From positions 1 to 30,715 of the forward strand of contig JAEZQV010000274.1 of the NCBI GenBank assembly GCA_023441125.1: 30,715 bases of DNA, read 5' to 3'. Below, in pieces: positions 9,407-19,549 of the stretch. A program made the translations under genes and the position numbers. Within the stretch, counting starts at the first letter, position 1. Each line of letters begins with the position of its first letter. The stretch is from Bacillota bacterium (GTDB taxonomy: Bacteria > Bacillota_C > Negativicutes > Sporomusales > Sporomusaceae). The notes beneath the pieces were generated by a model. That model was not told where the DNA came from and ran no database searches. It was given only the letters and a program-made list of their open reading frames with translations.

Positions 9407-10417
9407 ATGGACAGAAGAGAATTTTTAAAGAAAAGCGTATATATGGCCGCTGGTCTGGCCGGTGGTTTAAGTCTGGCCGGCTGCGGGACAAGCACCAGCC
9501 AGCAGGCCGGTACAAATTCCGGCCAGACGAAAAATAAACCGACCGTTAAAATCGGCTATTTGCCCATTACCGACCACTTGACCATGATTGCTCACGGTCA
9601 GACCGAGTTCAAGCAATTTACCCTGGAGCCTGTTAAATTTTCCGGCTGGCCGGAACTGGCGGAAGCCTTGAAAGGCGGGGCTATTCAGGGCGCCTTTGCG
9701 CTGACCCCGATCGGGATGAGCCTGAAACAAAAAGGCGTTCCGGTCAAGGCCGTGTTCTTAGGCCACCGCAACGGCTCGGTACTTACGGCGAAAAACAGTC
9801 CGGAGCTTAACAGCATTGAAGATTTACGCGGCAAGACCATTGCCATTCCCAGCCGCTTCTCGACCCACAATATCCTCATCCATAAACTGCTCACCGACAA
9901 AGGCATTAATCCCAATGCCGATGTAAAACTGCTGGATATGTCGCCGCCCGAGATGGTCAATGCCCTGTCGACCGGCAAGGTGGACGCGTTTATTGTGGCC
10001 GAGCCGTTTGGCGGACAAGCCGAGATGCAGAAAGTCGGCAAGGTGCTGGTACTGAGTAAGGATATCTGGCACGACCATATCTGCTGCGTGCTGAATGTCC
10101 AGGAAGAATTAGTACAGAAGAACCCGGAGGCGGTCGAAGAACTGGTCGGCGGTCTGGCCAAAGCCGCTGCCTTTATTGACAACAATCCGCAGGAAGCTGC
10201 CAAATTATCGCTTAAATATCTTGGCCAGAAGCAGGAAGTCATCGAACATGTCCTGACAAATCCCAAAGGCCGTATTACGTTTGCCAACCTTGTCCCTGAT
10301 ATTAAGGACTTTACCGCTACACAGGATTATCTTGTACAATTCGGTATAACCAAAGATAAGATTGATTTAGCGCAGTATATCGACGACCGGTTCGCCAGGA
10401 AGGCCTTCGGGGTGTGA
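9407..10417 (+). CDS. NitT/TauT (SsuA-like) substrate-binding lipoprotein with a Tat signal
   Basis: Start ATG 9407 (AGGAGGT six bases upstream), 336 residues. The N-terminus has a twin-arginine motif DRREFLKKS and then a lipobox SLAGC, so it is probably a Tat-exported lipoprotein. The mature part (KPTVKIGYLPITDHLTMIA; FSGWPELAEALKGGAIQGAFAL; DLRGKTIAIPSRFSTHNILI; KVDAFIVAEPFGGQA) is typical of the nitrate/sulfonate/taurine/thiamine-precursor binding family. The ligand cannot be read from the sequence. It starts 14 bases after the CooS-like gene and is followed by its permease and ATPase. Tat export suggests folding, perhaps with a cofactor, before secretion; that is inference. Confidence 0.88.
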   Translation: MDRREFLKKSVYMAAGLAGGLSLAGCGTSTSQQAGTNSGQTKNKPTVKIGYLPITDHLTMIAHGQTEFKQFTLEPVKFSGWPELAEALKGGAIQGAFALTPIGMSLKQKGVPVKAVFLGHRNGSVLTAKNSPELNSIEDLRGKTIAIPSRFSTHNILIHKLLTDKGINPNADVKLLDMSPPEMVNALSTGKVDAFIVAEPFGGQAEMQKVGKVLVLSKDIWHDHICCVLNVQEELVQKNPEAVEELVGGLAKAAAFIDNNPQEAAKLSLKYLGQKQEVIEHVLTNPKGRITFANLVPDIKDFTATQDYLVQFGITKDKIDLAQYIDDRFARKAFGV

Positions 10418-10424
10418 CCTGAAT

Positions 10425-11186
10425 ATGCAAAGAAACAGGTTATCCAGGACTGTACTATTGCCGTGGCTGGCGATTGGCGCCTTTCTCGGACTGTGGCAGC
10501 TTGCCGCCGGTTTTTACACCCCGGAGCAATTGCCCGGCCCGGCTAAGGTTCTGGCCGGTCTGGGTGAACTGGCCGGATCGGGTATATTATGGGAACACAT
10601 TCAGGTAAGTCTCATTCGCTTTGCCATTTCCTATAGTCTGGCGCTCCTTGTCGCCGTTCCCTTAGGACTTGTTCTGGGGTGGCATACCTATTCACTTAAG
10701 GCGCTGGGGCCCATCCTGCAGATCCTGCGGCCCATTTCGCCGATTGCCTGGTTTCCTTTGGCGGTACTATGGTTTGGCGTGGGCAATGCCCCGGCGATAT
10801 TTATTATTTTTCTGTCGGCCTTTTTTCCCATTCTGCTAGCCACTATTAGCGCCGTTCGCAAGATCGACCCGGTATATTTGAAGGTTGCTCAGAATTTTGG
10901 CGTTGGCCAGGGCATGCTGTTCACCAAAATTGTTATTCCGGCCGCTTTTCCCTATATTATGATCGGGCTGAATATCGCCATTGGCGTAGCGTGGATTCAT
11001 TTGGTAGCCGGCGAAATGCTGGGAGCGCAATCGGGGCTGGGCTATCTGATCGTGGATTCCCGCAATTTCCTGCGGACAGACTGGATTATGGGCGGGATGC
11101 TGGTGGTCGGTCTTTTAGGCCTGGCCATCAATTCCCTGTTTGGCTGGGCCGAGAGAAGCATTAACCGCAGATGGGGAGTAAGCTAA
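10425..11186 (+). CDS. ABC transporter permease, SsuC/TauC type
   Basis: 253 residues with about six hydrophobic segments: one near the N-terminus (LLPWLAIGAFLGLWQLAAGF), several in the middle, and one at the C-terminus (GGMLVVGLLGLAINSLFG). The cytoplasmic coupling-loop region (about 145-175, AQNFGVGQGMLFTKIVIPAAFPYIM) matches the EAA motif region of the BPD permease family. It starts 7 bases after the binding-protein stop and ends one base before the ATPase ATG. The usual partner architecture is a homodimer of this subunit with two ATPases. Confidence 0.9.
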   Translation: MQRNRLSRTVLLPWLAIGAFLGLWQLAAGFYTPEQLPGPAKVLAGLGELAGSGILWEHIQVSLIRFAISYSLALLVAVPLGLVLGWHTYSLKALGPILQILRPISPIAWFPLAVLWFGVGNAPAIFIIFLSAFFPILLATISAVRKIDPVYLKVAQNFGVGQGMLFTKIVIPAAFPYIMIGLNIAIGVAWIHLVAGEMLGAQSGLGYLIVDSRNFLRTDWIMGGMLVVGLLGLAINSLFGWAERSINRRWGVS

Positions 11187-11187
11187 T

Positions 11188-11979
11188 ATGAGAGACACAG
11201 ATGCAGCAAAAATTGCCCTAGCCAATGTTACCAAGAGTTTTCCGGGAACCCAGGGGGAGCAGCTGGCTGTACTTACTGATATCAACTTACAGATCCAGGC
11301 CGGCGAATTTTTGTGCCTGCTCGGACCCAGCGGCTGTGGCAAAACCACCTTAATGAACCTGATGGCCGGCTTTGAACAGCCAACCAGCGGAACGCTGACC
11401 ATTGACGGGCTGACCGTCGAGCGCCCTAACCCCAAACATATTACAATTTTTCAGGATTATGGCCTGTTTCCGTGGCGCAATGTGCTCGATAATGTCATCC
11501 TGGGCCTGGAAGCCAAGGGCATGAACAGCAAAGCGGCCCGGACCAAGGCGGAAGAGTATCTGGAACTGGTGGGGCTAAGCCAGTTTGCCCGCAGTTTTCC
11601 CCGGCAGCTCTCCGGCGGGATGAAACAGCGCGTGGCCATTGCCAGAGCCCTGGCCGTTGAGCCGGACATTCTTTTTATGGACGAGCCGTTTGCCGCTTTG
11701 GATGCTTTCACCCGTTACCGGTTGCAGGACGAAGTGCTTCGCATCTGGCAGGAGAAGAAGCCGACAATTATTTTTGTTACCCATGACATTGACGAAGCGG
11801 TATATTTGGCGCAGCGGGTGGTGATCATGTCGCCGAATCCGGGGCGGATCAGCCGCATTATTGATATCAAGCTGCCAAAGCCCTGCGACCGGGGAAACGC
11901 CGGTCTTACCGCCTACCGCGGGCAGGTCTTCCGCGAATTTGAACTGGCCCATGAGACCAATTCGGAATATGTCATTTAA
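11188..11979 (+). CDS. ABC transporter ATP-binding protein, SsuB/TauB type
   Basis: 263 residues with a full ABC ATPase motif set: Walker A GPSGCGKTT (46-54), Q-loop Q89 (IFQDYGLFPW), signature LSGGMKQR (141-148), Walker B ILFMDEP (161-167) and H-loop H199 (VTHDIDEAVYL). The spacing and the GLFPWRNVLDN segment are typical of nitrate/sulfonate/taurine importers. The start has GGGGAG just upstream and is nearly fused to the permease stop. It powers the importer formed with the preceding two genes. Confidence 0.93.
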   Translation: MRDTDAAKIALANVTKSFPGTQGEQLAVLTDINLQIQAGEFLCLLGPSGCGKTTLMNLMAGFEQPTSGTLTIDGLTVERPNPKHITIFQDYGLFPWRNVLDNVILGLEAKGMNSKAARTKAEEYLELVGLSQFARSFPRQLSGGMKQRVAIARALAVEPDILFMDEPFAALDAFTRYRLQDEVLRIWQEKKPTIIFVTHDIDEAVYLAQRVVIMSPNPGRISRIIDIKLPKPCDRGNAGLTAYRGQVFREFELAHETNSEYVI

Positions 11980-12004
11980 CCTAATGATACAGGAGGAACC
12001 AAGC

Positions 12005-12829
12005 ATGGAAAGCACCGTAAAACTGGACAATCTGATAAAGCTACTGCAAGAAATGGGCACTGTGGCCGTTGCATTTTCCGGTGGTGTGGACAGCAGTTTC
12101 CTGGCGGCGGCGGCGCAGCGGGCGCTGGGCGATAAGGCCGTGGCTGTTACCGCCTATTCGGAAACCCTGCCGGCATCGGAACGCCAGGAGGCCATTGCCA
12201 TTGCCAAGCAAATCGGCATCCGGCATGTGCTCTTGCATATCAGCGAGCTTAACAGCGCTGAATTTGTGGCCAATACACCGGATCGCTGCTATTACTGCAA
12301 GAAGGAACGTTTTGACGCTTTGAAAAAATGGGCGGATGAGGAAAAAATCGCCTGGGTGCTGGAAGGCTCCAACGCCGATGACCAGTCAGACTACCGCCCG
12401 GGCATGCGGGCCATTGATGAGCTGTGCGGCGTACGCAGCCCGCTGCTGGAAGCCGGACTGACCAAAGAGGAAATCCGGGTCGTCTCCAAAGCGTGGGGCG
12501 TGCCCACCTGGAATAAACCCAGCGCCGCCTGTCTGTCGTCGCGGGTGGCTTACGGCCTGCCGGTTACGGCCGAGCGGCTTAACCAGATTGAACAGGCCGA
12601 AGCCTTCCTGAAACAGTACTGCCGCGGTCAGGTCCGCGTCAGACATCACGACAATCTGGCCCGGATTGAGGTGTCGCCGGAAGATATTGCCGGCCTGGCT
12701 GCGCCGGATAAAGCCGGCCTGATCAATGCTGAACTGCGCAAGTTAGGCTTTACCTTTGTTACACTGGATTTAGCCGGCTACCGGACAGGCAGCATGAATG
12801 CCGTGCTGGATTTGCCCGGCAAACAATAA
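12005..12829 (+). CDS. larE: ATP-dependent sacrificial sulfur transferase LarE-like
   Basis: 274 residues from ATG 12005 (AGGAGG eight bases upstream; the longer frame from 11861 overlaps the ATPase and is not used). PP-loop SGGVDSS (25-31), RCYYCKKERF (C95, C98) and PSAACLSSR with C176, which by my count is at the same number as the sacrificial cysteine of the well-studied LarE. LarE adenylates a pyridinium dicarboxylate precursor and donates sulfur in making the nickel-pincer nucleotide cofactor of lactate racemase. Here larA, larB and larC are not in view, and larE closes the CooS/ABC operon (25 bases after the ATPase). It may thiolate another molecule, or a cofactor used by this operon; that is inference. 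Confidence 0.88.
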   Translation: MESTVKLDNLIKLLQEMGTVAVAFSGGVDSSFLAAAAQRALGDKAVAVTAYSETLPASERQEAIAIAKQIGIRHVLLHISELNSAEFVANTPDRCYYCKKERFDALKKWADEEKIAWVLEGSNADDQSDYRPGMRAIDELCGVRSPLLEAGLTKEEIRVVSKAWGVPTWNKPSAACLSSRVAYGLPVTAERLNQIEQAEAFLKQYCRGQVRVRHHDNLARIEVSPEDIAGLAAPDKAGLINAELRKLGFTFVTLDLAGYRTGSMNAVLDLPGKQ

Positions 12830-12837
12830 ATATAACA

Positions 12838-12877
12838 AAAACAAGTCCGTAGCACCGGGGTGCTACGGACTTGTTTT
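12838..12877. terminator. Strong bidirectional terminator between larE and dnaJ
   Basis: Perfect 17-base arms AAAACAAGTCCGTAGCA and its complement flank a short C/G loop, with T-runs on both sides. It serves larE on the plus strand and dnaJ on the minus strand. Confidence 0.9.
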
Positions 12878-12881
12878 TTAT

Positions 12882-13898
12882 TTAGGCTACGCCCTGGGCC
12901 GGTTCATGCTGCGTTTTGCTCTCCCGTATTTTTCGGTAGAGCGCTTTTTCCGCCTCCGGCAGATTCTGCGGGATGTCAATGCGGATTTTCAGATACAGAT
13001 CGCCCAAGCCCTGTTTGTGGGGCAGGCCTTTGTTTTTTAACCGCAACCGCTGGCCGGAGTGCGTGCCGGGCTGAATTTTAAGCTGAACCGGGCCGTGCGG
13101 CGTGGCAACTTTGAGCTGGTCGCCCAGTACGGCCTGTTCCGGATAGAGGGTGAGTTCGGTTTCCAGGTCACTGCCGTTTACCTGCCAGGTAGGATCAGAC
13201 ACCAGGATATTGAGGTACAGATCGCCGGCGGCGCCAGTGCCGCTGCCTTGGCCGCCCAGGCCTTTGAGGCGCAGCGACGCACCCGGATAGAGGCCGGCTG
13301 GTATTTTGACCTTGACGGTTTTGACGGTTTCAGTGACCCCGGTACCACCGCAGGCCTGGCAAATGCCGTGCTGGCTGAAACGCTGCCCGGCGCAGGCGGC
13401 GCAGACCTGGGGCGCCGACAGCTGAAGCTCCTTTTCCACTCCCTGAATTAGCTCGGGGACGGCAAGATGAATCTCTGCATTGATATCTTCCCCTTTGAAA
13501 TTGGCGGAGCGTGTCCCTCTGCCGCCAGGCCGGCCGGGGCTGAAATCCTGTCCGAAGATGCTGGCGAAGAAACTGCTGAATTCGGACGGATCAAACTCGG
13601 CGTTTCCCTGGTAACTATACGTAGAGCCGCCGCCGGCGGCGGACGGGTCAACATGGACGTCATCGCCGGCCTGCCAGTTCATACCCAGTTTATCGTATTT
13701 AGCCCGTTTGTCCGGATCGCCCAGTACTTCATAGGCTTCGTTGATCTGCTTGAACTTTTCTTCAGCCTGCATTTTGGCATCACCCTGATGCAGGTCGGGG
13801 TGATGCTTGCGGGCCAGCTTGCGGTACGCCTGTTTGATTTCTTTTTCAGTCGCAGTCTTGGCAACCCCTAATACTTCGTAATAATCGATATATTGCAT
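12882..13898 (-). CDS. dnaJ: DnaJ/CbpA-type co-chaperone with half-size zinc region
   Basis: I choose ATG 13898 (338 residues), because AAGGGG lies eight bases before it; GTG 13907 and ATG 13904 are too close to this site. The J domain is at residues 4-70 with HPD at 33-35; a Gly/Phe-rich linker follows; then C-terminal beta-barrel domains. Classical DnaJ has four CxxCxG motifs; this protein has only two (C166-x2-C169 and C180-x2-C183, [10 protein letters not shown]), so the zinc region is half size. It lies 28 bases after the dnaK stop in the same operon and should activate that DnaK's ATPase. Confidence 0.88.
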   Translation of the reverse strand: MQYIDYYEVLGVAKTATEKEIKQAYRKLARKHHPDLHQGDAKMQAEEKFKQINEAYEVLGDPDKRAKYDKLGMNWQAGDDVHVDPSAAGGGSTYSYQGNAEFDPSEFSSFFASIFGQDFSPGRPGGRGTRSANFKGEDINAEIHLAVPELIQGVEKELQLSAPQVCAACAGQRFSQHGICQACGGTGVTETVKTVKVKIPAGLYPGASLRLKGLGGQGSGTGAAGDLYLNILVSDPTWQVNGSDLETELTLYPEQAVLGDQLKVATPHGPVQLKIQPGTHSGQRLRLKNKGLPHKQGLGDLYLKIRIDIPQNLPEAEKALYRKIRESKTQHEPAQGVA

Positions 13899-13926
13899 GA
13901 GCATCACCCCTTTACCTTACCTTGTT

Positions 13927-15816
<1,890 letters not shown>

Positions 15817-15891
15817 TTATGAAATGCGGGTTGCATGGAAGTATTGCTTGATTACAATTCTATGTTACCAGATAACGGTTATTATTTGAAA

Positions 15892-15908
15892 AGTCAAATA
15901 AGGTCAAA
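15892..15908 (-). promoter_or_regulatory. CtsR-type operator overlapping a -35 of dnaK
   Basis: The plus strand reads AGTCAAA-TAA-GGTCAAA, a complete match to the CtsR heptad repeat RGTCAAA-NAN-RGTCAAA. On the minus strand its TTTGACT provides a -35-like TTGACT; 17 bases downstream only a weak TATCTG is present as -10. I see no CIRCE (HrcA) element in the region. Regulation by CtsR is inferred from the match only. Confidence 0.65.
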
Positions 15909-15981
15909 TCAAGCGAATTACACCCAATTTAGACTTTTTTTTTAAATAGTATCCGCCAATCATAAGCAATCTGATTATTTC

Positions 15982-16002
15982 TGACTTTTTGACCTTTTGA
16001 CT
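15982..16002. promoter_or_regulatory. Second cluster of TTTGAC-type heptads
   Basis: TGACT, TTTGACC and TTTGACT occur at about 8-base intervals, in inverted orientation to the 15892 box. The spacing differs from the canonical CtsR box (10-base period), so it is a weaker candidate. Apart from these boxes and the korB terminator, nothing else is evident in the 348-base gap 15796-16143. Confidence 0.35.
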
Positions 16003-16074
16003 TTAAAAATCTGGAAAACTGCCGCTAAACAGCGCCACGGCTAAGTTTTATGGCCTTATCCTGCGCCGCAGAAA

Positions 16075-16113
16075 CAATAAAGCAGCCTCCGGGCAAACTT
16101 GCCTGAAGGCTGC
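16075..16113 (-). terminator. Terminator of the peroxiredoxin-korAB operon
   Basis: GCAGCCT pairs with AGGCTGC and an inner GGC/GCC stem is present. On the minus strand the hairpin is followed by TTTATTGTTT. It lies 31 bases after the korB stop. Confidence 0.75.
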
Positions 16114-16143
16114 AGGTCTGTAGTGAATGGATAGGTTTTGCGG

Positions 16144-17001
16144 TTAAGCCAGTTCGTCCATCAGGGCAGCCACGGAGATAGGCTGCAGGGGCTGATCCAG
16201 CAATGAATTGCTGGCCAACTGGGGCAGGGAGTCTTCAAATACCGGCCGCTCGGTACGATACAAAATGCCGGTGGGAATCTTATCGCCCCACTGGCCGGCT
16301 ACAGCCGAGGCGGCTGCAAAGTCGGCCGGATTATAGTCAGGCAGGGTTGTGAGGCGGTAAGCCCGTTCCTGATACCATTGATAGGTATTGACATGGTTAA
16401 AGGAGACGCAGGGCTGGAGAATATCGACAACGGCGAAGCCCCGGTGGCTGATGGCCTGGGCCAGAACATCGGCAAGCTGGGAATCGGCGGCGGTAGAGCG
16501 GGCAACAAAGCTGGCGCCGGCCTGCAGCGCCATTTGCACGATATTGATAGGCTGCTCTACATTGCCCCGGGGCGGCGGCGTGAACTTGGTGAACGCGCCC
16601 AGGTCGCTGGTCGGCGAGGTCTGGCCTTTGGTGAGGCCGTAGATCTGATTGTTATGAATGATGTAGGTAATGTTGAGGTTGCGGCGCGCCGTATGAATAA
16701 AGTGTCCCATCCCTAAGCCCATACCGTCACCGTCGCCGCCTTCCGCGATTACGGTGAGCCGGTGATTGGCCAGCTTGACGCCGGTTGCCACCGGCAATGC
16801 CCGGCCATGCAGGGTTTCAATCCGGTAGGTATTGATATACTGGGCGATTTTGCTGGAGCAGCCGATGCCGGTAACCAGCGCCGTCTGCTCAGGGTCCAGC
16901 GCCAGCAGTGCAAACGCCTTCTTTAAGGCTGTAAAGATGCCAAAATTGCCGCAGCCGGGACACCACGTGGGCACATAGTGAACATTCAGGCTTTCCGTCA
17001 T
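16144..17001 (-). CDS. korB: 2-oxoacid:ferredoxin oxidoreductase, beta subunit
   Basis: 285 residues; binds thiamine diphosphate and Mg. N-terminal cysteines CPGCGNFG (C14, C17), a further Cys in GIGCSSKIAQY, the TPP motif GDGDGMGLGMGH and the following NNQIYGLTKGQTSPTS match the beta subunit of the KorAB (2-oxoglutarate/2-oxoacid) type without its own ferredoxin domain. The start overlaps the alpha stop by four bases (ATGA), giving coupled translation. The exact 2-oxoacid cannot be read from sequence; external ferredoxin is the electron acceptor. Confidence 0.9.
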   Translation of the reverse strand: MTESLNVHYVPTWCPGCGNFGIFTALKKAFALLALDPEQTALVTGIGCSSKIAQYINTYRIETLHGRALPVATGVKLANHRLTVIAEGGDGDGMGLGMGHFIHTARRNLNITYIIHNNQIYGLTKGQTSPTSDLGAFTKFTPPPRGNVEQPINIVQMALQAGASFVARSTAADSQLADVLAQAISHRGFAVVDILQPCVSFNHVNTYQWYQERAYRLTTLPDYNPADFAAASAVAGQWGDKIPTGILYRTERPVFEDSLPQLASNSLLDQPLQPISVAALMDELA

Positions 17002-18749
17002 GCCAGCACCTCCCTGATTCTAGCAGCTATTGCGGAAGGAACAAAGGGGCGGGAATCGTATTTCAGATAGACGGCGTCTGCCGCATAGCCGGTATGGGCG
17101 CGGATCAGCCCGGCTAACTGGGCCGTTTTGTTGCCTTCCACCAGCAGCGTTTTTTGGCTCCGCGCCAGCACCTCGCTTACCGCTGCCGCCGGGAAAGGAC
17201 TGGGATAGACCACTTGCAAAAAGTTAACGCTTTTCCCTATTGCGGAGACCTGGTCTATGGCGGCCAAAATGGCTTGCTTGGTCGAACCCCAGCCAATGAC
17301 CGTCAGTTCGGCATCCTGGGGACCGTGCAGCTTGATGCCCGGAATTTCCTTCAGCATGGCCGGCACTTTGTTGAACAGTTTGTCGGTGCCCGCCGCCGTT
17401 ATTGCAGGCTCCTGCCCGGCAAATTCACGGTTGCCCGAACTATAGAAGCCGTCTTCGCCATGGGTATAGCTGGTGGCGATATGGCGGCCGCCTTTCTGGC
17501 CGGGGATGGCGCGCGGGGAAACGCCGTCATCTGTGAGGGCATAACGGACATAGGGCTGATTTTCCGTCAGCCAGGCTTCACTAACCAGTTTGCCGCGTTC
17601 GACTTTTAGCTCTGCATCAGCAAAGTAGGCGTGAACGCCGCTGGAATCGGCCAAATACTTGTCGGTTAAAATGATTCCCGGCACCTGGTATTTTTCCACC
17701 AGGTTAAATACGCGGAACGTCTCGGTAAAGCATTCCTCAATGTCGCCTGGGGCCATGACAATACGGGGGAATTCGCCCTGGGAAGCGTGCACAACAAAGT
17801 TTAGATCGGCCTGGGCGGTACGGGTCGGCAGACCGGTACTGGGACCGCCCCGCTGGGCTTCCACAATGACCAGCGGGACCTCCGCCTGAGCGGCAAAGCC
17901 CAAAGCTTCCACCATGAGGGCAAAACCGCCGCCGCTGGTGGCGCCGATGGCCCGCACCCCGGCAAAGCCGGCGCCAATGAGCATATTGACCGCGGCGATT
18001 TCATCCTCGGCCTGTTTAAATACCAGGCCGTATTGGGCGGTATGATCGGCCAAATAGGTTAATATGCTGGAACCCGGCGTCATGGGATAGCCGGCGGCAA
18101 ATTTTACGCCGGCTTTGATGGCGCCCATGGAGATCGCTTCATTGCCGTTTACGAACATCTTTTTTTGTCCATCCGGCTGCAGCGTAAAGGGAAAAGCGCC
18201 ATGCACACCATACTGCTCACGGGCGGCGTCAAAGGACTGCTGCAGCAACGCCAGATTTTTCTGCAAGACCTCCCCTTTGAATTCGGCCTGCATGATGTCA
18301 GCCACTGCCGCCAGGGGAAAGCCGGCCAGGCCGCACAAGGCTCCCACCATGGCGCTGTTGGCCATGACCTTGGCATCGCCGGTAAGCGTCCCGACGAGCT
18401 TCAGCGGATACAGTTTTGTCCCGGCCGGCACTCTGGCCATATCCGGGTTTACAGCGTCACTGTCATAGAGAATAGCGGCGCCGTTGTTCAGGTGCTCATA
18501 ATTCTGATCGATTACTTCCTGGGACAGCGCACATAAAAAGTCCAGCCCGTCTTCATAGGTTTCGACAGGCTTGCCGGCGATGCAGACCCGGCAGGTATTT
18601 GTGCCGCCTTTGATTAATGAGGGATATTCGTTCACCACAAAGGCCCACAGTCCATTGCGCCCGGCCGCTCTGGCGAGCATAGTGCCGGCGCTCATGATGC
18701 CATAGCCTGCTTGTCCGCCAAACATAACGGTAAATGGTTGCTGAAACAT
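16998..18749 (-). CDS. korA: 2-oxoacid:ferredoxin oxidoreductase, fused gamma-alpha subunit
   Basis: 583 residues from ATG 18749, with GGAGGG six bases upstream (an upstream in-frame ATG at 18767 has no RBS). The N-terminal part (about 1-190; GGQAGYGIMSAGTMLARAAGR, KGGTNTCRV) is the gamma domain. The rest is the alpha domain: GNEAISMGAIKAGVKFAAGYPMTPGS, QAEDEIAAVNMLIGAGFAGVRA and ATSGGGFALMVEALG. The gamma-alpha fusion is the standard KorA form. It converts a 2-oxoacid plus CoA to acyl-CoA, CO2 and reduced ferredoxin together with korB. It follows the peroxiredoxin by 24 bases. Confidence 0.9.
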   Translation of the reverse strand: MFQQPFTVMFGGQAGYGIMSAGTMLARAAGRNGLWAFVVNEYPSLIKGGTNTCRVCIAGKPVETYEDGLDFLCALSQEVIDQNYEHLNNGAAILYDSDAVNPDMARVPAGTKLYPLKLVGTLTGDAKVMANSAMVGALCGLAGFPLAAVADIMQAEFKGEVLQKNLALLQQSFDAAREQYGVHGAFPFTLQPDGQKKMFVNGNEAISMGAIKAGVKFAAGYPMTPGSSILTYLADHTAQYGLVFKQAEDEIAAVNMLIGAGFAGVRAIGATSGGGFALMVEALGFAAQAEVPLVIVEAQRGGPSTGLPTRTAQADLNFVVHASQGEFPRIVMAPGDIEECFTETFRVFNLVEKYQVPGIILTDKYLADSSGVHAYFADAELKVERGKLVSEAWLTENQPYVRYALTDDGVSPRAIPGQKGGRHIATSYTHGEDGFYSSGNREFAGQEPAITAAGTDKLFNKVPAMLKEIPGIKLHGPQDAELTVIGWGSTKQAILAAIDQVSAIGKSVNFLQVVYPSPFPAAAVSEVLARSQKTLLVEGNKTAQLAGLIRAHTGYAADAVYLKYDSRPFVPSAIAARIREVLA

Positions 18750-18773
18750 GCAATACCCTCCGTTCACTAAAAT

Positions 18774-19235
18774 CTAAAGGCTTTTAATTTGCTTAAATAC
18801 CTCGGCAATGTCCGGCAGCTCAGGGATAGCATACGTCTTGACCCACAGAACCTTGCCGTCCTCCCCGACCAGAACATTGGCCCGTTCCGAGAACCCTTCC
18901 TGCTCGCGAAACAGGCCGTATTTACCGGCGACTTCGCCGTGCGGCCAAAAATCCGCCAGGAGTTTTACCTGGGCTATGCCCAGTTCTTTGGCCCAGGCAT
19001 TTTTGCAGGGGTAGGAGTCGATACTCAGTCCGAGTGGCACAACGTTATATTTTTCAAACTCTGCTAAGTTGGTCTCCAAAGCTTTCATCTGTTCGGCGCA
19101 TACTCTGGTCCAGGCCAGGGGATGCCAGGATAGCAGTACCTTTTTGCCCTTATAATCTGCTAAACGAGTTTCTTCCCCGCGATTGTCTTTTAAAACAAAA
19201 TCTGGTGCATAATCTCCAATCTTAATTTGGCTCAT
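18774..19235 (-). CDS. Peroxiredoxin (AhpC/TSA family)
   Basis: 153 residues from ATG 19235, with GGAGGGG six bases before it (an adjacent ATG at 19238 is also possible). The thioredoxin-fold motif is SWHPLAWTRVCAEQ with P-x3-T-x2-C: peroxidatic Cys46. Another Cys at 77 (SYPCKNAW) could be a resolving residue. The PDFVLKDNRGEE N-terminus is typical. It reduces peroxides and leads the operon with KorAB, whose Fe-S and TPP-radical chemistry is oxygen sensitive; protection of that enzyme is an inference. Confidence 0.88.
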   Translation of the reverse strand: MSQIKIGDYAPDFVLKDNRGEETRLADYKGKKVLLSWHPLAWTRVCAEQMKALETNLAEFEKYNVVPLGLSIDSYPCKNAWAKELGIAQVKLLADFWPHGEVAGKYGLFREQEGFSERANVLVGEDGKVLWVKTYAIPELPDIAEVFKQIKSL

Positions 19236-19403
19236 CATGATCCCCTCCGAGTATTTATTAGGTAATTTATCCACTATATATTAGTTATAAATTATCATAA
19301 GAAAATCCTTCTTGAATAAAATAAAATGTCAATTATTTTTTGCAATGATATTAGAATTTTATTAAGTTAATTTTTTTCTAATAATTTGTGAGTATACTAT
19401 ATA

Positions 19404-19469
19404 TGTCATAGAACGCATCACTATGACATGACCTCTTACCGTCTGCCAGCGGGCAGCCGGTTTCTTTTT
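19404..19469 (+). ncRNA. Candidate small RNA with its own terminator
   Basis: Downstream of a TATACT (19393-19398) come a perfect hairpin TGTCATAG-N9-CTATGACA (19404-19428) and an intrinsic terminator (19438-19461, CTGCC/GGCAG inside ACCG/CGGT) followed by TTCTTTTT. No open frame lies between, and no plus-strand gene upstream needs this terminator. The -35 (ATTTTT) is poor. I do not recognise an RNA family. The remaining parts of the gap 19236-19641 are AT-rich and show only the promoter at 19550-19577. Confidence 0.4.
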
Positions 19470-19549
19470 GCGTTTTTATCCTTAACAATGCTTGCCGGAT
19501 GGTTATATAAGTATATTGTTGTTTTTAACTAACTTTTTATGAGTACATC

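Noticed and set aside
11861..12004. Longer N-terminus for LarE
   Set aside because: The extension overlaps the ATPase gene and has no LarE character; a good RBS precedes ATG 12005.
19285..19305. PerR-like box upstream of the peroxiredoxin
   Set aside because: TTATAAATTATCATAA resembles a PerR box, but the arms are one base too far apart and there is no well-placed promoter.
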